From an uncultured Alphaproteobacteria bacterium (GTDB taxonomy: Bacteria > Pseudomonadota > Alphaproteobacteria > Rhodobacterales > Rhodobacteraceae): DNA of 47,323 nt. How positions within the stretch are numbered: position 1 is the stretch's first letter; the number at the start of each line of letters is the position of its first letter. The stretch spans positions 1 to 47,323 of the forward strand of contig CACIAQ010000010.1 in the NCBI GenBank assembly GCA_902584635.1, given 5' to 3'. Under the pieces are notes generated by a model. The model worked only from the letters and a program-made list of their open reading frames with translations. It was not told where the DNA came from and searched no databases. Below are positions 9,383-18,350 of this stretch, one piece after another. A program made the translations under genes and the position numbers.

Positions 9383-10681
9383 ATGCAGGCACCTACTTTT
9401 CAAAAAAAAATAAATCCTAGTAAAGCGCCAGAAAAAATCAGTGTTTTTTCAGAACCAACAAAACTAGCTCTAAAAGAATGGAATAATAAAGGCTTACAAT
9501 TGCCGAACGTATCTATAATTAATTCTTACAGAAAGGAACAAGTCGTAAAGCAATTAAAGAAGAACAAAGTCGATGCCATTTTGCTTTTTGACCCATTAAA
9601 TATTAGGTACGCAACTGGCACATCAAATATGCTTTTGTGGAATACACATAATCCTTTTAGATCCTGCTTAGTTTTTGATGACGGCTACTGTATTCTTTGG
9701 GATTACCAAGAAAGCACCCATTATGTAGAATCCAATTATCTGTACATTGATGACGTGAGAACTGGTGCTTCTATGTTTTATTTCGCAAAAGGAGATAATG
9801 TGAAGTCTGCTGCTGAAAACTTTTCTCATCAAGTTAGTCAAGCCTTCGAAAAAAAAAGAAAAAACAGTAAGAAACTGGCGATAGATAAAATAATGCTCGA
9901 TGGTTTTAAAAGTCTAGAAAGTAGAGACTTTAAAATCGAAAATGGAGAAAAAATAATGGAGCATGCGCGATCGATAAAATCTGCTGAAGAGATAAAAGCT
10001 ATGAGATGCTCTATTTCGGCGTGTGAAACCTCAATACATGTTATGGAGGAAGAAACAAAGCCGGGAATGACTGAAAATGATATTTGGTCAATTCTTCATT
10101 CAGAAAACATTAAAAGAGGTGGAGAGTGGATTGAAACTCGATTACTATCGTCCGGTACCAAAACAAACCCCTGGTTTCAGGAATGTGGCTCTAGAATACT
10201 TCAGAAAAATGAAATAGTGGCTTTTGATACTGATCTTGTTGGTTGTTACTCTATGTGCACTGATATTTCTAGAACTTGGTGGATAGGAGACCAAGAGCCA
10301 ACAAAAGAAATGAAACAAGATTATCAAATAGCATTGGAACACATCCAAAAGAATGCTGAACTTGTTGCTCCTGGTGTCCCCCTTAAAGATTTAACCTTTA
10401 AAGGACATCAACTTGATGATATGTATAAAAAACAACAATACAGTTGCAGGTTTCACGGTGTTGGGCTATGTGACGAGTTTCCTCTAATAACATACCCAGA
10501 AGACTATGAAGAGGGTGCATTTGATTATGTCCTTCAGCCAGGAATGACACTATGTGTAGAGGCATTAATCAGCCGTGAAAATGGTGAATTTTCAATCAAG
10601 CTTGAAGATCAATTACTTGTAACAGATATTGGGTTTGAAAATCTTACTTCTTATCCATTCGATGAAAAGTTTCTAAACTAA
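9383..10681 (+). CDS. dddP: DMSP lyase DddP (M24-fold)
   Basis: A 432-aa protein with a creatinase-like N-terminal domain and a pita-bread C-terminal domain, cleaving dimethylsulfoniopropionate to dimethyl sulfide and acrylate. It follows the roseobacter DddP pattern throughout, for example FDPLNIRYAT at 69-78, GGEWIETRLL, NPWFQECG and DISRTWWIGD. The metal ligands are Asp282, Asp284, Asp294, His358, Glu393 and Glu408, and the catalytic base is Asp364 in GLCDEFP. Each of the seven is offset by exactly 13 from the numbering I recall for the Roseobacter lacuscaerulensis enzyme, so the site is complete. Peptidases of clan M24 lack this set. The ATG has a GGGAGAG site. It starts divergently from the biotinyl/soe operon, and no acrylate-processing gene lies directly beside it. 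Confidence 0.93.
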   Translation: MQAPTFQKKINPSKAPEKISVFSEPTKLALKEWNNKGLQLPNVSIINSYRKEQVVKQLKKNKVDAILLFDPLNIRYATGTSNMLLWNTHNPFRSCLVFDDGYCILWDYQESTHYVESNYLYIDDVRTGASMFYFAKGDNVKSAAENFSHQVSQAFEKKRKNSKKLAIDKIMLDGFKSLESRDFKIENGEKIMEHARSIKSAEEIKAMRCSISACETSIHVMEEETKPGMTENDIWSILHSENIKRGGEWIETRLLSSGTKTNPWFQECGSRILQKNEIVAFDTDLVGCYSMCTDISRTWWIGDQEPTKEMKQDYQIALEHIQKNAELVAPGVPLKDLTFKGHQLDDMYKKQQYSCRFHGVGLCDEFPLITYPEDYEEGAFDYVLQPGMTLCVEALISRENGEFSIKLEDQLLVTDIGFENLTSYPFDEKFLN

Positions 10682-10687
10682 AGCTTT

Positions 10688-11773
10688 TTAAATTTTACCT
10701 TCTGTCAAAAACACGAGAGGAGAGGAGTCCTTATTTATCTCGAAAAGTTGGTTTTCAGAGGCATATATCAAAGCAATGATGCCCGCACCCCCAGAAGGGC
10801 TAGTTGATATGCCAACATCATTTATAAATTTTAGTTTTTTCTCGACATAATCATCTTCCAAGTGCATAAAAAAATTTGTGGTCTTTGTAAGTGAGTGAAA
10901 TGCTGTCCATGAAGGCTCCTTACAATCTAAACGCCCCATTATTGATACTTTTCCTTTAGCAATACTTGGTTTTCTATTTTGTAAAGACACAAACAAGGTC
11001 TTTGCTCGATTAGGCTCAACTACAATTATCTTGGCATCTTTCCTTAAAAACTTTCGAAGGGATAATGCAAGAGCAGCAGCAAATCCGCCAACACCAGCCT
11101 GCAAAAAAACATGAGTTATTTGAGCTAAGTCATATGATAATAGTTGGTTACGAACCTCTTCACCTATAATCATGTATCCTTCCATGACATCAACGCCTGA
11201 CTGGCAAGTTTCCCAAGTCGAGTCAGACAATAAAACATAATTATTACTGGTAGCATAGTTTTCGGCCTCAATCATACTTGCCTCGTAGTTATCCCCTTTA
11301 AACTTAACACCTGCCCCTATATTTTTAAGCCGGTCTGCAAACTCTTTAGGCACATTTTTTGATAGAAACACAATCGCATTTGCGCCAAATAATTTAGCTC
11401 CCACTGACATTGAAATACCGTGGTTCCCTGCACTTGCTGTAACAAAGGTAACGCCCCTTAACGTATTTCTTAAATTTTCTAATGAAACCTCGACTTTTGC
11501 TCCCAAACGTGAATAGGCCATCTTTGCTATAGCATATGTTGCGCCTGTTGCTTTAAAGCTACCTAGGTTAAATCTTTTTCTTTCATCTTTTATAAGGACA
11601 GACCTTAGGCTTAATTTTTCTGCAATTGTCTGTTGTTCATACAAGTCTGTTGGCATGTATTCTGGACATAAATCTAAAAGCTCTAACAAAATATCCATAC
11701 TGTTATTTAAATCTTTTACATTGGAAGGCTTCTTTAAACCAATAGGGAAAAAAGGATTGGATATATAGTTCAC
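10688..11773 (-). CDS. Fold-type II PLP lyase, diaminopropionate ammonia-lyase-like
   Basis: A 361-aa beta-family PLP enzyme. The Schiff-base lysine is Lys74 in NLGSFKATGATYA, the substrate/phosphate loop includes TASAGNHGISMSVGA, and the C-terminal STSPSGGAG segment is the cofactor-ring serine region. The start, N-terminal FFP segment and KDE-R-F-L-SFK pattern look like diaminopropionate ammonia-lyase (YgeX group), which eliminates amino groups from a beta-substituted alanine to give pyruvate. The leading alternative is a threonine/serine dehydratase relative. The GTG start at 11773 overlaps the hydrolase stop by four bases (GTGA), so the two are co-translated. It converges with dddP across 6 bp. 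The substrate is not known. Confidence 0.75.
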   Translation of the reverse strand: MNYISNPFFPIGLKKPSNVKDLNNSMDILLELLDLCPEYMPTDLYEQQTIAEKLSLRSVLIKDERKRFNLGSFKATGATYAIAKMAYSRLGAKVEVSLENLRNTLRGVTFVTASAGNHGISMSVGAKLFGANAIVFLSKNVPKEFADRLKNIGAGVKFKGDNYEASMIEAENYATSNNYVLLSDSTWETCQSGVDVMEGYMIIGEEVRNQLLSYDLAQITHVFLQAGVGGFAAALALSLRKFLRKDAKIIVVEPNRAKTLFVSLQNRKPSIAKGKVSIMGRLDCKEPSWTAFHSLTKTTNFFMHLEDDYVEKKLKFINDVGISTSPSGGAGIIALIYASENQLFEINKDSSPLVFLTEGKI

Positions 11774-12558
11774 TTATTGTTCTCTAAAAACTGCAAAAAT
11801 ATAGATCCCACTTTACTTGGCTGCTCAACACATGGCAGGTGTCCAGCCTTTTTAATAACTTTAAAAATACTTCCTTTAATTAAGTTTGCCGCATCTTTAA
11901 CGAGATTAATCGGTGTAGAACCATCCTCTTCTCCCACTATGACTAAAGTGGGCATATTAATTATTTTCGCCTGTTCAGTTAGGTCGCATTCCGAAATAGC
12001 TTCACAACATCCAATATACCCAGATATTGTAGTCCTCGTGAGCATTGATCTCCATATTTGTAATTCATCAGATTGATCTTTTAAAAACGAATTAGAGAAC
12101 CATCGTGCCAAAATATCATCTGAAATCGCTTCTATTCCTCCTTCTTTTACACGATTTATTCTATCGGCCCACATATCCTGTGAACCAATTTTTGGTGCTG
12201 TATCACATAATATTAATTTATTACAAATATTTGGTCTTTTCTTAATAAATTCAAGAGCGATTAAGCCCCCTATTGATAGTCCTACTAGACAAATATTTTT
12301 TAGATTTAGATAATCAACTAAATTGCTCACATCTTCTGCAAGGCTTTCAATAGAAATGTGGTTTTTATAGTTTGTTGATAATCCATGACCTCTTTTATCA
12401 ATTCTGACGGTCCTAAAACGATCTCCCAAAACATGTAATAGTTTATCCCATACCCTAAAATCAGTTCCTAAGGAATTAAGAAAAATAATTGCAAAATCTT
12501 CTTTGGGGCCCCTATCATCAAAATGAATAACTTCTAATCCTGATTTAAAAATTTGCAC
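11770..12558 (-). CDS. Alpha/beta hydrolase, 3-oxoadipate enol-lactonase (PcaD)-like
   Basis: A 262-aa single-domain alpha/beta hydrolase. The catalytic triad is readable as Ser95 in the elbow GLSIGG, Asp212 in VGEEDGSTP and His240 in KAGHLPCVEQ; the oxyanion segment is FLNSLGT at 26-32. The overall pattern (NSLGTDFRVWD, RIDKRGHGLS, CDTAPKI) is that of PcaD-like lactonases and esterases. It starts with GTG at 12558 (AGGAGA upstream), diverges from xsc by 93 bp and is coupled to the PLP lyase gene. No protocatechuate-pathway gene is nearby, so enol-lactonase activity is only a family resemblance. Confidence 0.8.
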   Translation of the reverse strand: MQIFKSGLEVIHFDDRGPKEDFAIIFLNSLGTDFRVWDKLLHVLGDRFRTVRIDKRGHGLSTNYKNHISIESLAEDVSNLVDYLNLKNICLVGLSIGGLIALEFIKKRPNICNKLILCDTAPKIGSQDMWADRINRVKEGGIEAISDDILARWFSNSFLKDQSDELQIWRSMLTRTTISGYIGCCEAISECDLTEQAKIINMPTLVIVGEEDGSTPINLVKDAANLIKGSIFKVIKKAGHLPCVEQPSKVGSIFLQFLENNK

Positions 12559-12579
12559 CTTTATTAAATTCTCCTGTAC

Positions 12580-12620
12580 AATAAATATTTATTAGAATAT
12601 TGGATTAAAATTTTTTAATC
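12580..12620. promoter_or_regulatory. Two palindromes in the hydrolase/xsc divergent promoter region
   Basis: AATAAATATTTATT at 12580-12593 is a perfect 14-bp palindrome. GATTAAAA-TT-TTTTAATC at 12603-12620 is a perfect 8-bp inverted repeat with a 2-nt spacer. They lie in the 93-bp region from which the hydrolase and xsc genes diverge. An operator role is inferred; the AT-rich background makes chance palindromes fairly likely. Confidence 0.35.
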
Positions 12621-12651
12621 AATTTTATATTCGTAAAAAAAGGATATCGAT

Positions 12652-14427
12652 ATGACTAAGATGACCACTGAAGAAGCCTTTGTAAAAGTATTACAAAGAC
12701 ATGGTATCGCTCACGCATTTGGAATTATTGGCTCTGCTATGATGCCTATTTCTGATTTATTTCCTTCAGCCGGGATTCAATTCTGGGATGCTGCCCATGA
12801 AGGTAATGCTGGAATGATGGCTGATGGTTATACAAGAGCAACTGGAGAAATGTCAATGATGGTCGCTCAAAACGGACCAGGCATCACAAACTTTGTTACT
12901 CCCGTCAAAACAGCATATTGGAACCATACCCCTCTTCTTCTGGTAACTCCTCAGGCCGCTAATAAGACCATAGGGCAGGGAGGTTTTCAGGAAGTTGAAC
13001 AAATGGCTCTTTTCAAGGACATGGTGGCATATCAAGAGGAGGTGAGAGACCCTCAAAGGATAGCCGAGACATTGAATAGAGTTATATCTAGAGCAAAAAA
13101 GGCCTCTGCTCCTTCCCAGATAAATATTCCTAGGGATTTTTGGAATAAGAAAATCGACATAGATATTCCAGAATTAATTGAATTTGAATTACCTGATGGA
13201 GGTGAGGATACTATAAAAACAGCTGCTAACCTTTTAAGAAATGCAAATTTTCCAGTAATTCTTAATGGAGCAGGAGTAGTATTAAGTGATGCAATAAGTG
13301 ACACTATACAATTAGCAGAAAGGTTACACGCACCGGTATGTACTGGTTACCAACATAATGATGCTTTTCCAGGATCACATCCGTTTCATTGTGGACCTCT
13401 TGGATATAATGGATCAAAGGCCGCCATGGAAATAATTATGAAAGCCGATGTCGTTTTAGCTGTTGGAACGCGTCTTAATCCTTTTTCAACTTTACCTGGT
13501 TATGGTATTGACTATTGGCCCGAAAAAGCAGAAATAATTCAAATAGACCTCAATGGTGATCGTATAGGATTAACAAAAAAAGTGTCGCTGGGTATTGTTG
13601 GCGATGCCAAGAAGGTGGTTAAGAAGATTCTCACTTTTATGCCTGAAATAGCAATGGATGATAAAGTTAAAGAACGCATTGATTATATTTCTCAAACTAA
13701 GTCAAAGTGGGCTCAAGAGCTAAGTTCTCTAGATCACGAAGATGACGACCCGGGAACCACTTGGAATGAAAGAGCAAGAAAGAGAGAGCCCGACAAAATG
13801 TCTCCTCGAATGGCTTGGAGAGCTATTCAATCAGCATTGCCCAGAGATGCTATAATTTCATCAGACATAGGGAATAATTGTGCGATAGGTAATGCATATC
13901 CTACTTTTGAAAAAGGGAGAAAATATCTAGCCCCTGGTCTATTCGGGCCTTGCGGTTATGGATTGCCTTCAATCGTTGGTGCAAAAATTGGAGTGCCAAA
14001 TGTTCCTGTAGTTGGATTTGCAGGGGATGGCGCATTCGGAATTTCGGTAAATGAAATGACTTCCATTGGTAGGTCTGAATGGCCAGCTATAACTATGATT
14101 ATCTTTAGAAATTATCAATGGGGAGCTGAAAAAAGAAACACTACTCTTTGGTTTAAAGACAATTTCGTAGGCACGGAATTAGACACCAAAGTATCTTATG
14201 CGAAAATGGCAGATGCTTGTGGTTTCCTTGGAAAAACTGCTAACTCTATGGAAGATTTAACTTCTATTTTAAAAGAAGCCATTAAGCACCAAATGGAAAA
14301 TAATAAAACTACTTTCATTGAAGTGATGCTAAATCAAGAACTTGGAGAGCCTTTTAGAAGGGATGCTATGAAAGCCCCTGTTCCTATTGCTGGCATTTCG
14401 AAAGGTGATATGAAAGCAGTTGGCTAG
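12652..14427 (+). CDS. xsc: Sulfoacetaldehyde acetyltransferase (Xsc)
   Basis: A 591-aa thiamine-diphosphate enzyme: sulfoacetaldehyde plus phosphate gives acetyl phosphate and sulfite. It is the convergence point of taurine, isethionate and related C2-sulfonate breakdown, and is cytoplasmic. It follows Xsc proteins closely from the start (AHAFGIIGSAMMPISDLFP, DAAHEGNAGMMADGYTRATG) through ANKTIGQGGFQEV and INIPRDFW. The activating glutamate is Glu50. The ThDP/Mg motif begins GDGA at 458-461 and ends at Asn487. Length matches the family (about 590). An AAAGGA site lies 8 nt before the ATG. It is followed 18 bp later, in the same reading frame, by pta. Acetolactate synthase, its closest outgroup, lacks the N-terminal IIGSAMMP pattern. 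Confidence 0.95.
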   Translation: MTKMTTEEAFVKVLQRHGIAHAFGIIGSAMMPISDLFPSAGIQFWDAAHEGNAGMMADGYTRATGEMSMMVAQNGPGITNFVTPVKTAYWNHTPLLLVTPQAANKTIGQGGFQEVEQMALFKDMVAYQEEVRDPQRIAETLNRVISRAKKASAPSQINIPRDFWNKKIDIDIPELIEFELPDGGEDTIKTAANLLRNANFPVILNGAGVVLSDAISDTIQLAERLHAPVCTGYQHNDAFPGSHPFHCGPLGYNGSKAAMEIIMKADVVLAVGTRLNPFSTLPGYGIDYWPEKAEIIQIDLNGDRIGLTKKVSLGIVGDAKKVVKKILTFMPEIAMDDKVKERIDYISQTKSKWAQELSSLDHEDDDPGTTWNERARKREPDKMSPRMAWRAIQSALPRDAIISSDIGNNCAIGNAYPTFEKGRKYLAPGLFGPCGYGLPSIVGAKIGVPNVPVVGFAGDGAFGISVNEMTSIGRSEWPAITMIIFRNYQWGAEKRNTTLWFKDNFVGTELDTKVSYAKMADACGFLGKTANSMEDLTSILKEAIKHQMENNKTTFIEVMLNQELGEPFRRDAMKAPVPIAGISKGDMKAVG

Positions 14428-14445
14428 GTTAATGGGATAAGAAAG

Positions 14446-15390
14446 TTGAGCCCAAGCTCTTTCATATTTGATCAATCAAAAGTATTTGCTCCAAGAAGCT
14501 TGCTAACAATGGCAAAAAACAGGGCAAAAGTAGCTAAAGTAGTAATTGCATTTTCTCATAGTAAGTCCGCTATATCAGGGGCAAAACAAGCTTTTGATTT
14601 AAATTTGATTGAACCAATCTTTGTTGGTCCTAAAGATGAAATTAAAAAACAGGCTAGCAATTTAAGCTGGGATATTTCTTGTTTCAGAATAATAAATGAA
14701 AATGAAGAAGAAAAAGCTGGGGATATCAGTGCCCTTTTATGTGGAAACGGTGAAGCAGATATTCTTATGAAGGGGGATTTGCATTCAGATACTTTCATGA
14801 GGTCTGTGATTGCAAAAAAAAATAATCTGAGAACAAAAAACAAGATTGTTCACCAATTTTATATAACTAATGACGATATGAATACAGGAATTATGGTTTC
14901 AGATGCAGCAGTAAACATCAAGCCTAGTGAGAAAACTCTTAAAACAGTGATTGAAAAAATGGTTAAAAGCTTGAAAATACTGGGTATTAAAACCCCAAAA
15001 ATTGCATTTTTATCTGCTAGTGAGCTTGTTATGGAAAATATGGAGTCAACTATAATGGCTCAAAACTTGAAGGAATGGGCCACAGAAAACATTAAAGAAG
15101 CATTATTTTCTGGACCTCTAGCTCTTGACCTTATAATTAGTAGAGATGCTGCAATTAAAAAAGGACTTGGAAATGACCCAGTTGCGGGTCAATCGAATGG
15201 GATCGTAGTACCGGAAATTGTATCCGGTAACACTCTGTATAAGTCACTTGTATATTTTGCTGGCGGGTGCGCATCAGGCATTGTTCTAGGAGCTAAAGTA
15301 CCTGTTCTACTTACAAGTCGAGCAGATCCACCGGAGGCGAGGCTTGCGTCTATAGCACTAGCCAGTATTTTGAGTGATGACATAGCCTAA
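14446..15390 (+). CDS. pta: Phosphate acetyltransferase (Pta), short PTA/PTB type
   Basis: A 314-aa PTA/PTB-fold enzyme converting the acetyl phosphate made by Xsc to acetyl-CoA. Seen: ADILMKGDLHSD near 105, the conserved FLSASE segment, GPLALDLIISRDAA, VAGQSNGIVVPEIVSGN, the FAGGCASGIVLGAKVP loop and a terminal TSRADPPEARLAS. This is the short form without a MaoC-like domain. The proposed start is TTG at 14446 because homology to the SLL-x-A helix begins before the first ATG (14509); the latter would give 293 aa and cut that helix. Only 18 bp separate it from xsc, with no stop in frame other than the xsc TAG. It converges with the protease gene across 5 bp. Confidence 0.88.
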   Translation: MSPSSFIFDQSKVFAPRSLLTMAKNRAKVAKVVIAFSHSKSAISGAKQAFDLNLIEPIFVGPKDEIKKQASNLSWDISCFRIINENEEEKAGDISALLCGNGEADILMKGDLHSDTFMRSVIAKKNNLRTKNKIVHQFYITNDDMNTGIMVSDAAVNIKPSEKTLKTVIEKMVKSLKILGIKTPKIAFLSASELVMENMESTIMAQNLKEWATENIKEALFSGPLALDLIISRDAAIKKGLGNDPVAGQSNGIVVPEIVSGNTLYKSLVYFAGGCASGIVLGAKVPVLLTSRADPPEARLASIALASILSDDIA

Positions 15391-15395
15391 CCTGG

Positions 15396-18251
15396 CTAAA
15401 CATTATGAATAGATAAACCAAGACCATTAATCTCTTTTTCAAAATGCTTTCCAGAAATCACGGATCTCTTAGGTTCTCCAGTCAAATATTTGTTTGATAC
15501 TTCTACAAGCCTTTCAACTGAACAATTGGTCACACGGCTCCTGAAAATTTTTCTTTTGGATTGGTCTATTCCTCTTATGTTTTGGTTAAAATCCGCTCTT
15601 GCCTCGCCAGCGGGTGATCCAGGTTTATCAATCGAAGAAATGATGCCTAATATTCCTTCTTCCAACTTTTCTGAGTTTATAGATTTCAATGACCATTCAA
15701 TAGATTCATTGAATGCGTTAAAAGTCTCTTCGCAATTTGGATCTCGATATGAAAAAAATCTAAAAGAACGAGATGCTGAATCCTGCTGAGCACCTGAACC
15801 GTAAGCACCTCCTTTTTCTCTTATTGCGGAGTGAAGAAATCCATTTCGTAAAATAGCTCCTAAGACTGTAAGTATCGGTGCATCTGGATGATCATAGCCA
15901 ACCGTGGGGAATGCCTGCGCACAAAAATTTACATCTGATCCAGTAATCCACGCAATTTCCTCAGATTGCAAGTCTATACCATTTAGAACGTCTAAAGTTT
16001 CTAAACCGGTTTTGGTTGTAGTTTCTTTATCATAATTCTGATTATTTGCGCTTATAACTACCTCTATTTTAGAAGCAGGATTAATTGAACTCTTTAACTT
16101 TGAAAATGACTCGAGTACCATATCCATTTTTATTTTTCCATTTGAGTCTCTCAGCTTTTTGAGATTATGTATAGACGACACGCCACCAACAAATTCGGAC
16201 ACAGCACCAAACTTTGAGATTTGAGCCGACGCACCATTCATCGCTAGTATATGGCCACTCTGCGTAATTGATTTTTCTTTTCCAGCAATTTCGAATTGCG
16301 TGAGTTCTTCCAATCTCTTTATTTCATCTAGTCGAAACCCATGTATAGTATCATCCATTAAACTCTCAAGCTTCGAAAAGTTTTTCCTGAGGGCGCTACC
16401 ATGCAAACCAGCACTGAGGAGAAATTTATCACCTGTACTATCGGGAAGAACATTGAAACTTAGTCCTATTCCACCAGTACTCAGTGACTGTTCTTTCTGA
16501 ATTTTCTCATAATCTTTCTCTCCTACGCCTACATTTGTCACAACATCTGAGAAAAAATTACTATATCTTAAAGCATCCAAATTTGACGGTTTTAAGGAAA
16601 ACACCTTTGTCGTGTAATCGATCCCATTTGTTCCAGCATGGTAAAAATATTTGATCTTATCTCCATCTTCTTGTTTGTAGCCAATGGTGTAAAATCTCTC
16701 TTTCTCGATATCATCAACTGTTACACAGGGAAGTAAACTGGGATCATCTTTTGAGTTTTGCCTCGTTTCTAACTTTGTAGTTAGATCACGAATATTGTCT
16801 TTCTGTGAACTTGATAAAGAACTATTTTTTTCGGAAAGTAGTTTCTCAAGTTTCTCCATCTTATTTTTATCGTAATCGGCGTTAGGAATTAACTGAAAAG
16901 TGACCCTGTGTTTATTGTTAATAAAGAATTTTTCAACAAGCCCCTCTAAATGATTTGGTTCTTCCAACCTTTTCTTCAATTTTAAAAGAGATCCCTCAAG
17001 ATCAAGAACTTCTAATGGATTAGAGTCATGTAAAATGGAAGGCATTGTCCCGAGCAAAAGTTGCAAACCATATGGCATACCACCTGATATCTCCCTTTGT
17101 GAAATTTCGATTTGATGTAAAGAAGCTTCTATCAAATCTTTTTCAACACCATTTAGAACTAGATCCTTAAAAACACTTAATACTAATTTCTCAACGTCTT
17201 TCTCTTTTCCTTTTTCAACTCCCTCTAAACCGGCTACGAAAGCCATTTGTTTCTGTTCCGTTTCCATGAAAGTTATGGGAGATGGCGCTTTTCCTAAATC
17301 AGTGCTTTCAAGAGCTTTTCTGAGGGGAGAAGAAGAATTATCAAGTAAAATGTTTTCTAATAAACAAGCCTCTAAATGATCAACAGGATCTTTTGTTGAG
17401 TCTAGCAACCAGGCGACCACGACATGATGATTATTTTCGTCGTCAGGAAGTGGGTTGTAATATGCATGGCTATATTGTTCGACTTCGAAAGCAGGCTCTG
17501 GAATTACCCTAAGATTATCAAGTTTTGGAGTAAACTTTTTTAAAACTGTGTCTTCAATTTCCTGCTGCAGTTCACTTGCATCGACATTTCCATAAGAGAA
17601 AAACACAGCATTTGAAGGATGATAATACTTTTTGTGAAAGTTTTTTAGATCTGCGTAAGTCAGATCAGGGATGAAATCAGGATCTCCACCAGAGTTAAAC
17701 CCGTAAGTAGTTGTGGGATAAAGTGACTTCGAAACCCCATGCCATAATTGCCTTGGAACGGAACTCATAGCACCTTTCATCTCGTTATATACAACTCCTT
17801 TAAGAGCAAGCTTTTCTTTATCGCCATCTTTAATTAATTCAAACCTATGGCCTTCTTGCATGAAGTCGAGCTCATCTATATTTGGAAAAAAAGCAGCGTC
17901 TAAATATACCGACAGAAGATTCCTATAATCCTTGTCGTTCAGCGTTGCAAACGGGTAAGCAGTTATATCTGGATAAGTCATTGCATTCATAAAGGTGCTT
18001 AATGAACGTCTAGTCATCATAAAAAATGGATCTCTCACTGGAAATTTTTCTGATCCACATAAGACCGTATGCTCCAAAATATGCGCTATGCCACTGTGAT
18101 CTTTAGGAATAGTCCTGAAAGCAACTGAAAAAGCCTTTTCTGTACTGTCACAATCTAAATGTAAATGGGTGCATCCAAATCTTGAATGTTTAAACACGTG
18201 AGCGTTAACCCTTAGCAACGGGATTTCTTTAGTATTTTGTATTTCGAACAT
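15396..18251 (-). CDS. M16C-family presequence protease-like (PreP/insulinase) metalloprotease
   Basis: A 951-aa two-half pitrilysin-type peptidase. The inverted zinc motif is His57-Ile-Leu-Glu60-His61 in GIAHILEHTVLCGS, followed by PVRDPFFMM, a hallmark of the PreP/Cym1 subgroup; the distal glutamate lies in VVYNEMKGAM. The second half carries the GSGAQQD...FFSYRDPN segment that closes the chamber. It would degrade oligopeptides up to a few tens of residues. No signal peptide is seen, so it is probably cytoplasmic. Length matches bacterial PreP homologues (about 970). It diverges from ald by 135 bp that hold a large inverted repeat, and no strong ribosome site precedes its ATG. Confidence 0.92.
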   Translation of the reverse strand: MFEIQNTKEIPLLRVNAHVFKHSRFGCTHLHLDCDSTEKAFSVAFRTIPKDHSGIAHILEHTVLCGSEKFPVRDPFFMMTRRSLSTFMNAMTYPDITAYPFATLNDKDYRNLLSVYLDAAFFPNIDELDFMQEGHRFELIKDGDKEKLALKGVVYNEMKGAMSSVPRQLWHGVSKSLYPTTTYGFNSGGDPDFIPDLTYADLKNFHKKYYHPSNAVFFSYGNVDASELQQEIEDTVLKKFTPKLDNLRVIPEPAFEVEQYSHAYYNPLPDDENNHHVVVAWLLDSTKDPVDHLEACLLENILLDNSSSPLRKALESTDLGKAPSPITFMETEQKQMAFVAGLEGVEKGKEKDVEKLVLSVFKDLVLNGVEKDLIEASLHQIEISQREISGGMPYGLQLLLGTMPSILHDSNPLEVLDLEGSLLKLKKRLEEPNHLEGLVEKFFINNKHRVTFQLIPNADYDKNKMEKLEKLLSEKNSSLSSSQKDNIRDLTTKLETRQNSKDDPSLLPCVTVDDIEKERFYTIGYKQEDGDKIKYFYHAGTNGIDYTTKVFSLKPSNLDALRYSNFFSDVVTNVGVGEKDYEKIQKEQSLSTGGIGLSFNVLPDSTGDKFLLSAGLHGSALRKNFSKLESLMDDTIHGFRLDEIKRLEELTQFEIAGKEKSITQSGHILAMNGASAQISKFGAVSEFVGGVSSIHNLKKLRDSNGKIKMDMVLESFSKLKSSINPASKIEVVISANNQNYDKETTTKTGLETLDVLNGIDLQSEEIAWITGSDVNFCAQAFPTVGYDHPDAPILTVLGAILRNGFLHSAIREKGGAYGSGAQQDSASRSFRFFSYRDPNCEETFNAFNESIEWSLKSINSEKLEEGILGIISSIDKPGSPAGEARADFNQNIRGIDQSKRKIFRSRVTNCSVERLVEVSNKYLTGEPKRSVISGKHFEKEINGLGLSIHNV

Positions 18252-18295
18252 GATTGGAAGATAATACCTTTGAATTCGAATACAAGTTAAATAAC

Positions 18296-18334
18296 ACCCA
18301 AAGTATTAAAAATATAATTTTTAATACTTTGGGT
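18296..18334. repeat. Perfect 18-bp inverted repeat, 3-nt loop
   Basis: The left arm at 18296-18313 (ACCCAAAGTATTAAAAAT) and the right arm at 18317-18334 are exact reverse complements, separated by ATA. It lies between the divergent protease and alanine dehydrogenase genes, 45 bp from the protease start and 53 bp from the ald start. No T-tract follows on either strand and both neighbours point away, so it is not a normal terminator. An operator, cruciform or RNA leader hairpin is inferred. Confidence 0.9.
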
Positions 18335-18350
18335 AACACTCTGGATTGTG

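Noticed and set aside
15383-15398. TAGCC/GGCTA stem between pta and the protease gene as a bidirectional terminator
   Set aside because: Only five base pairs across the two stop codons and no T-run, so termination is not supported.
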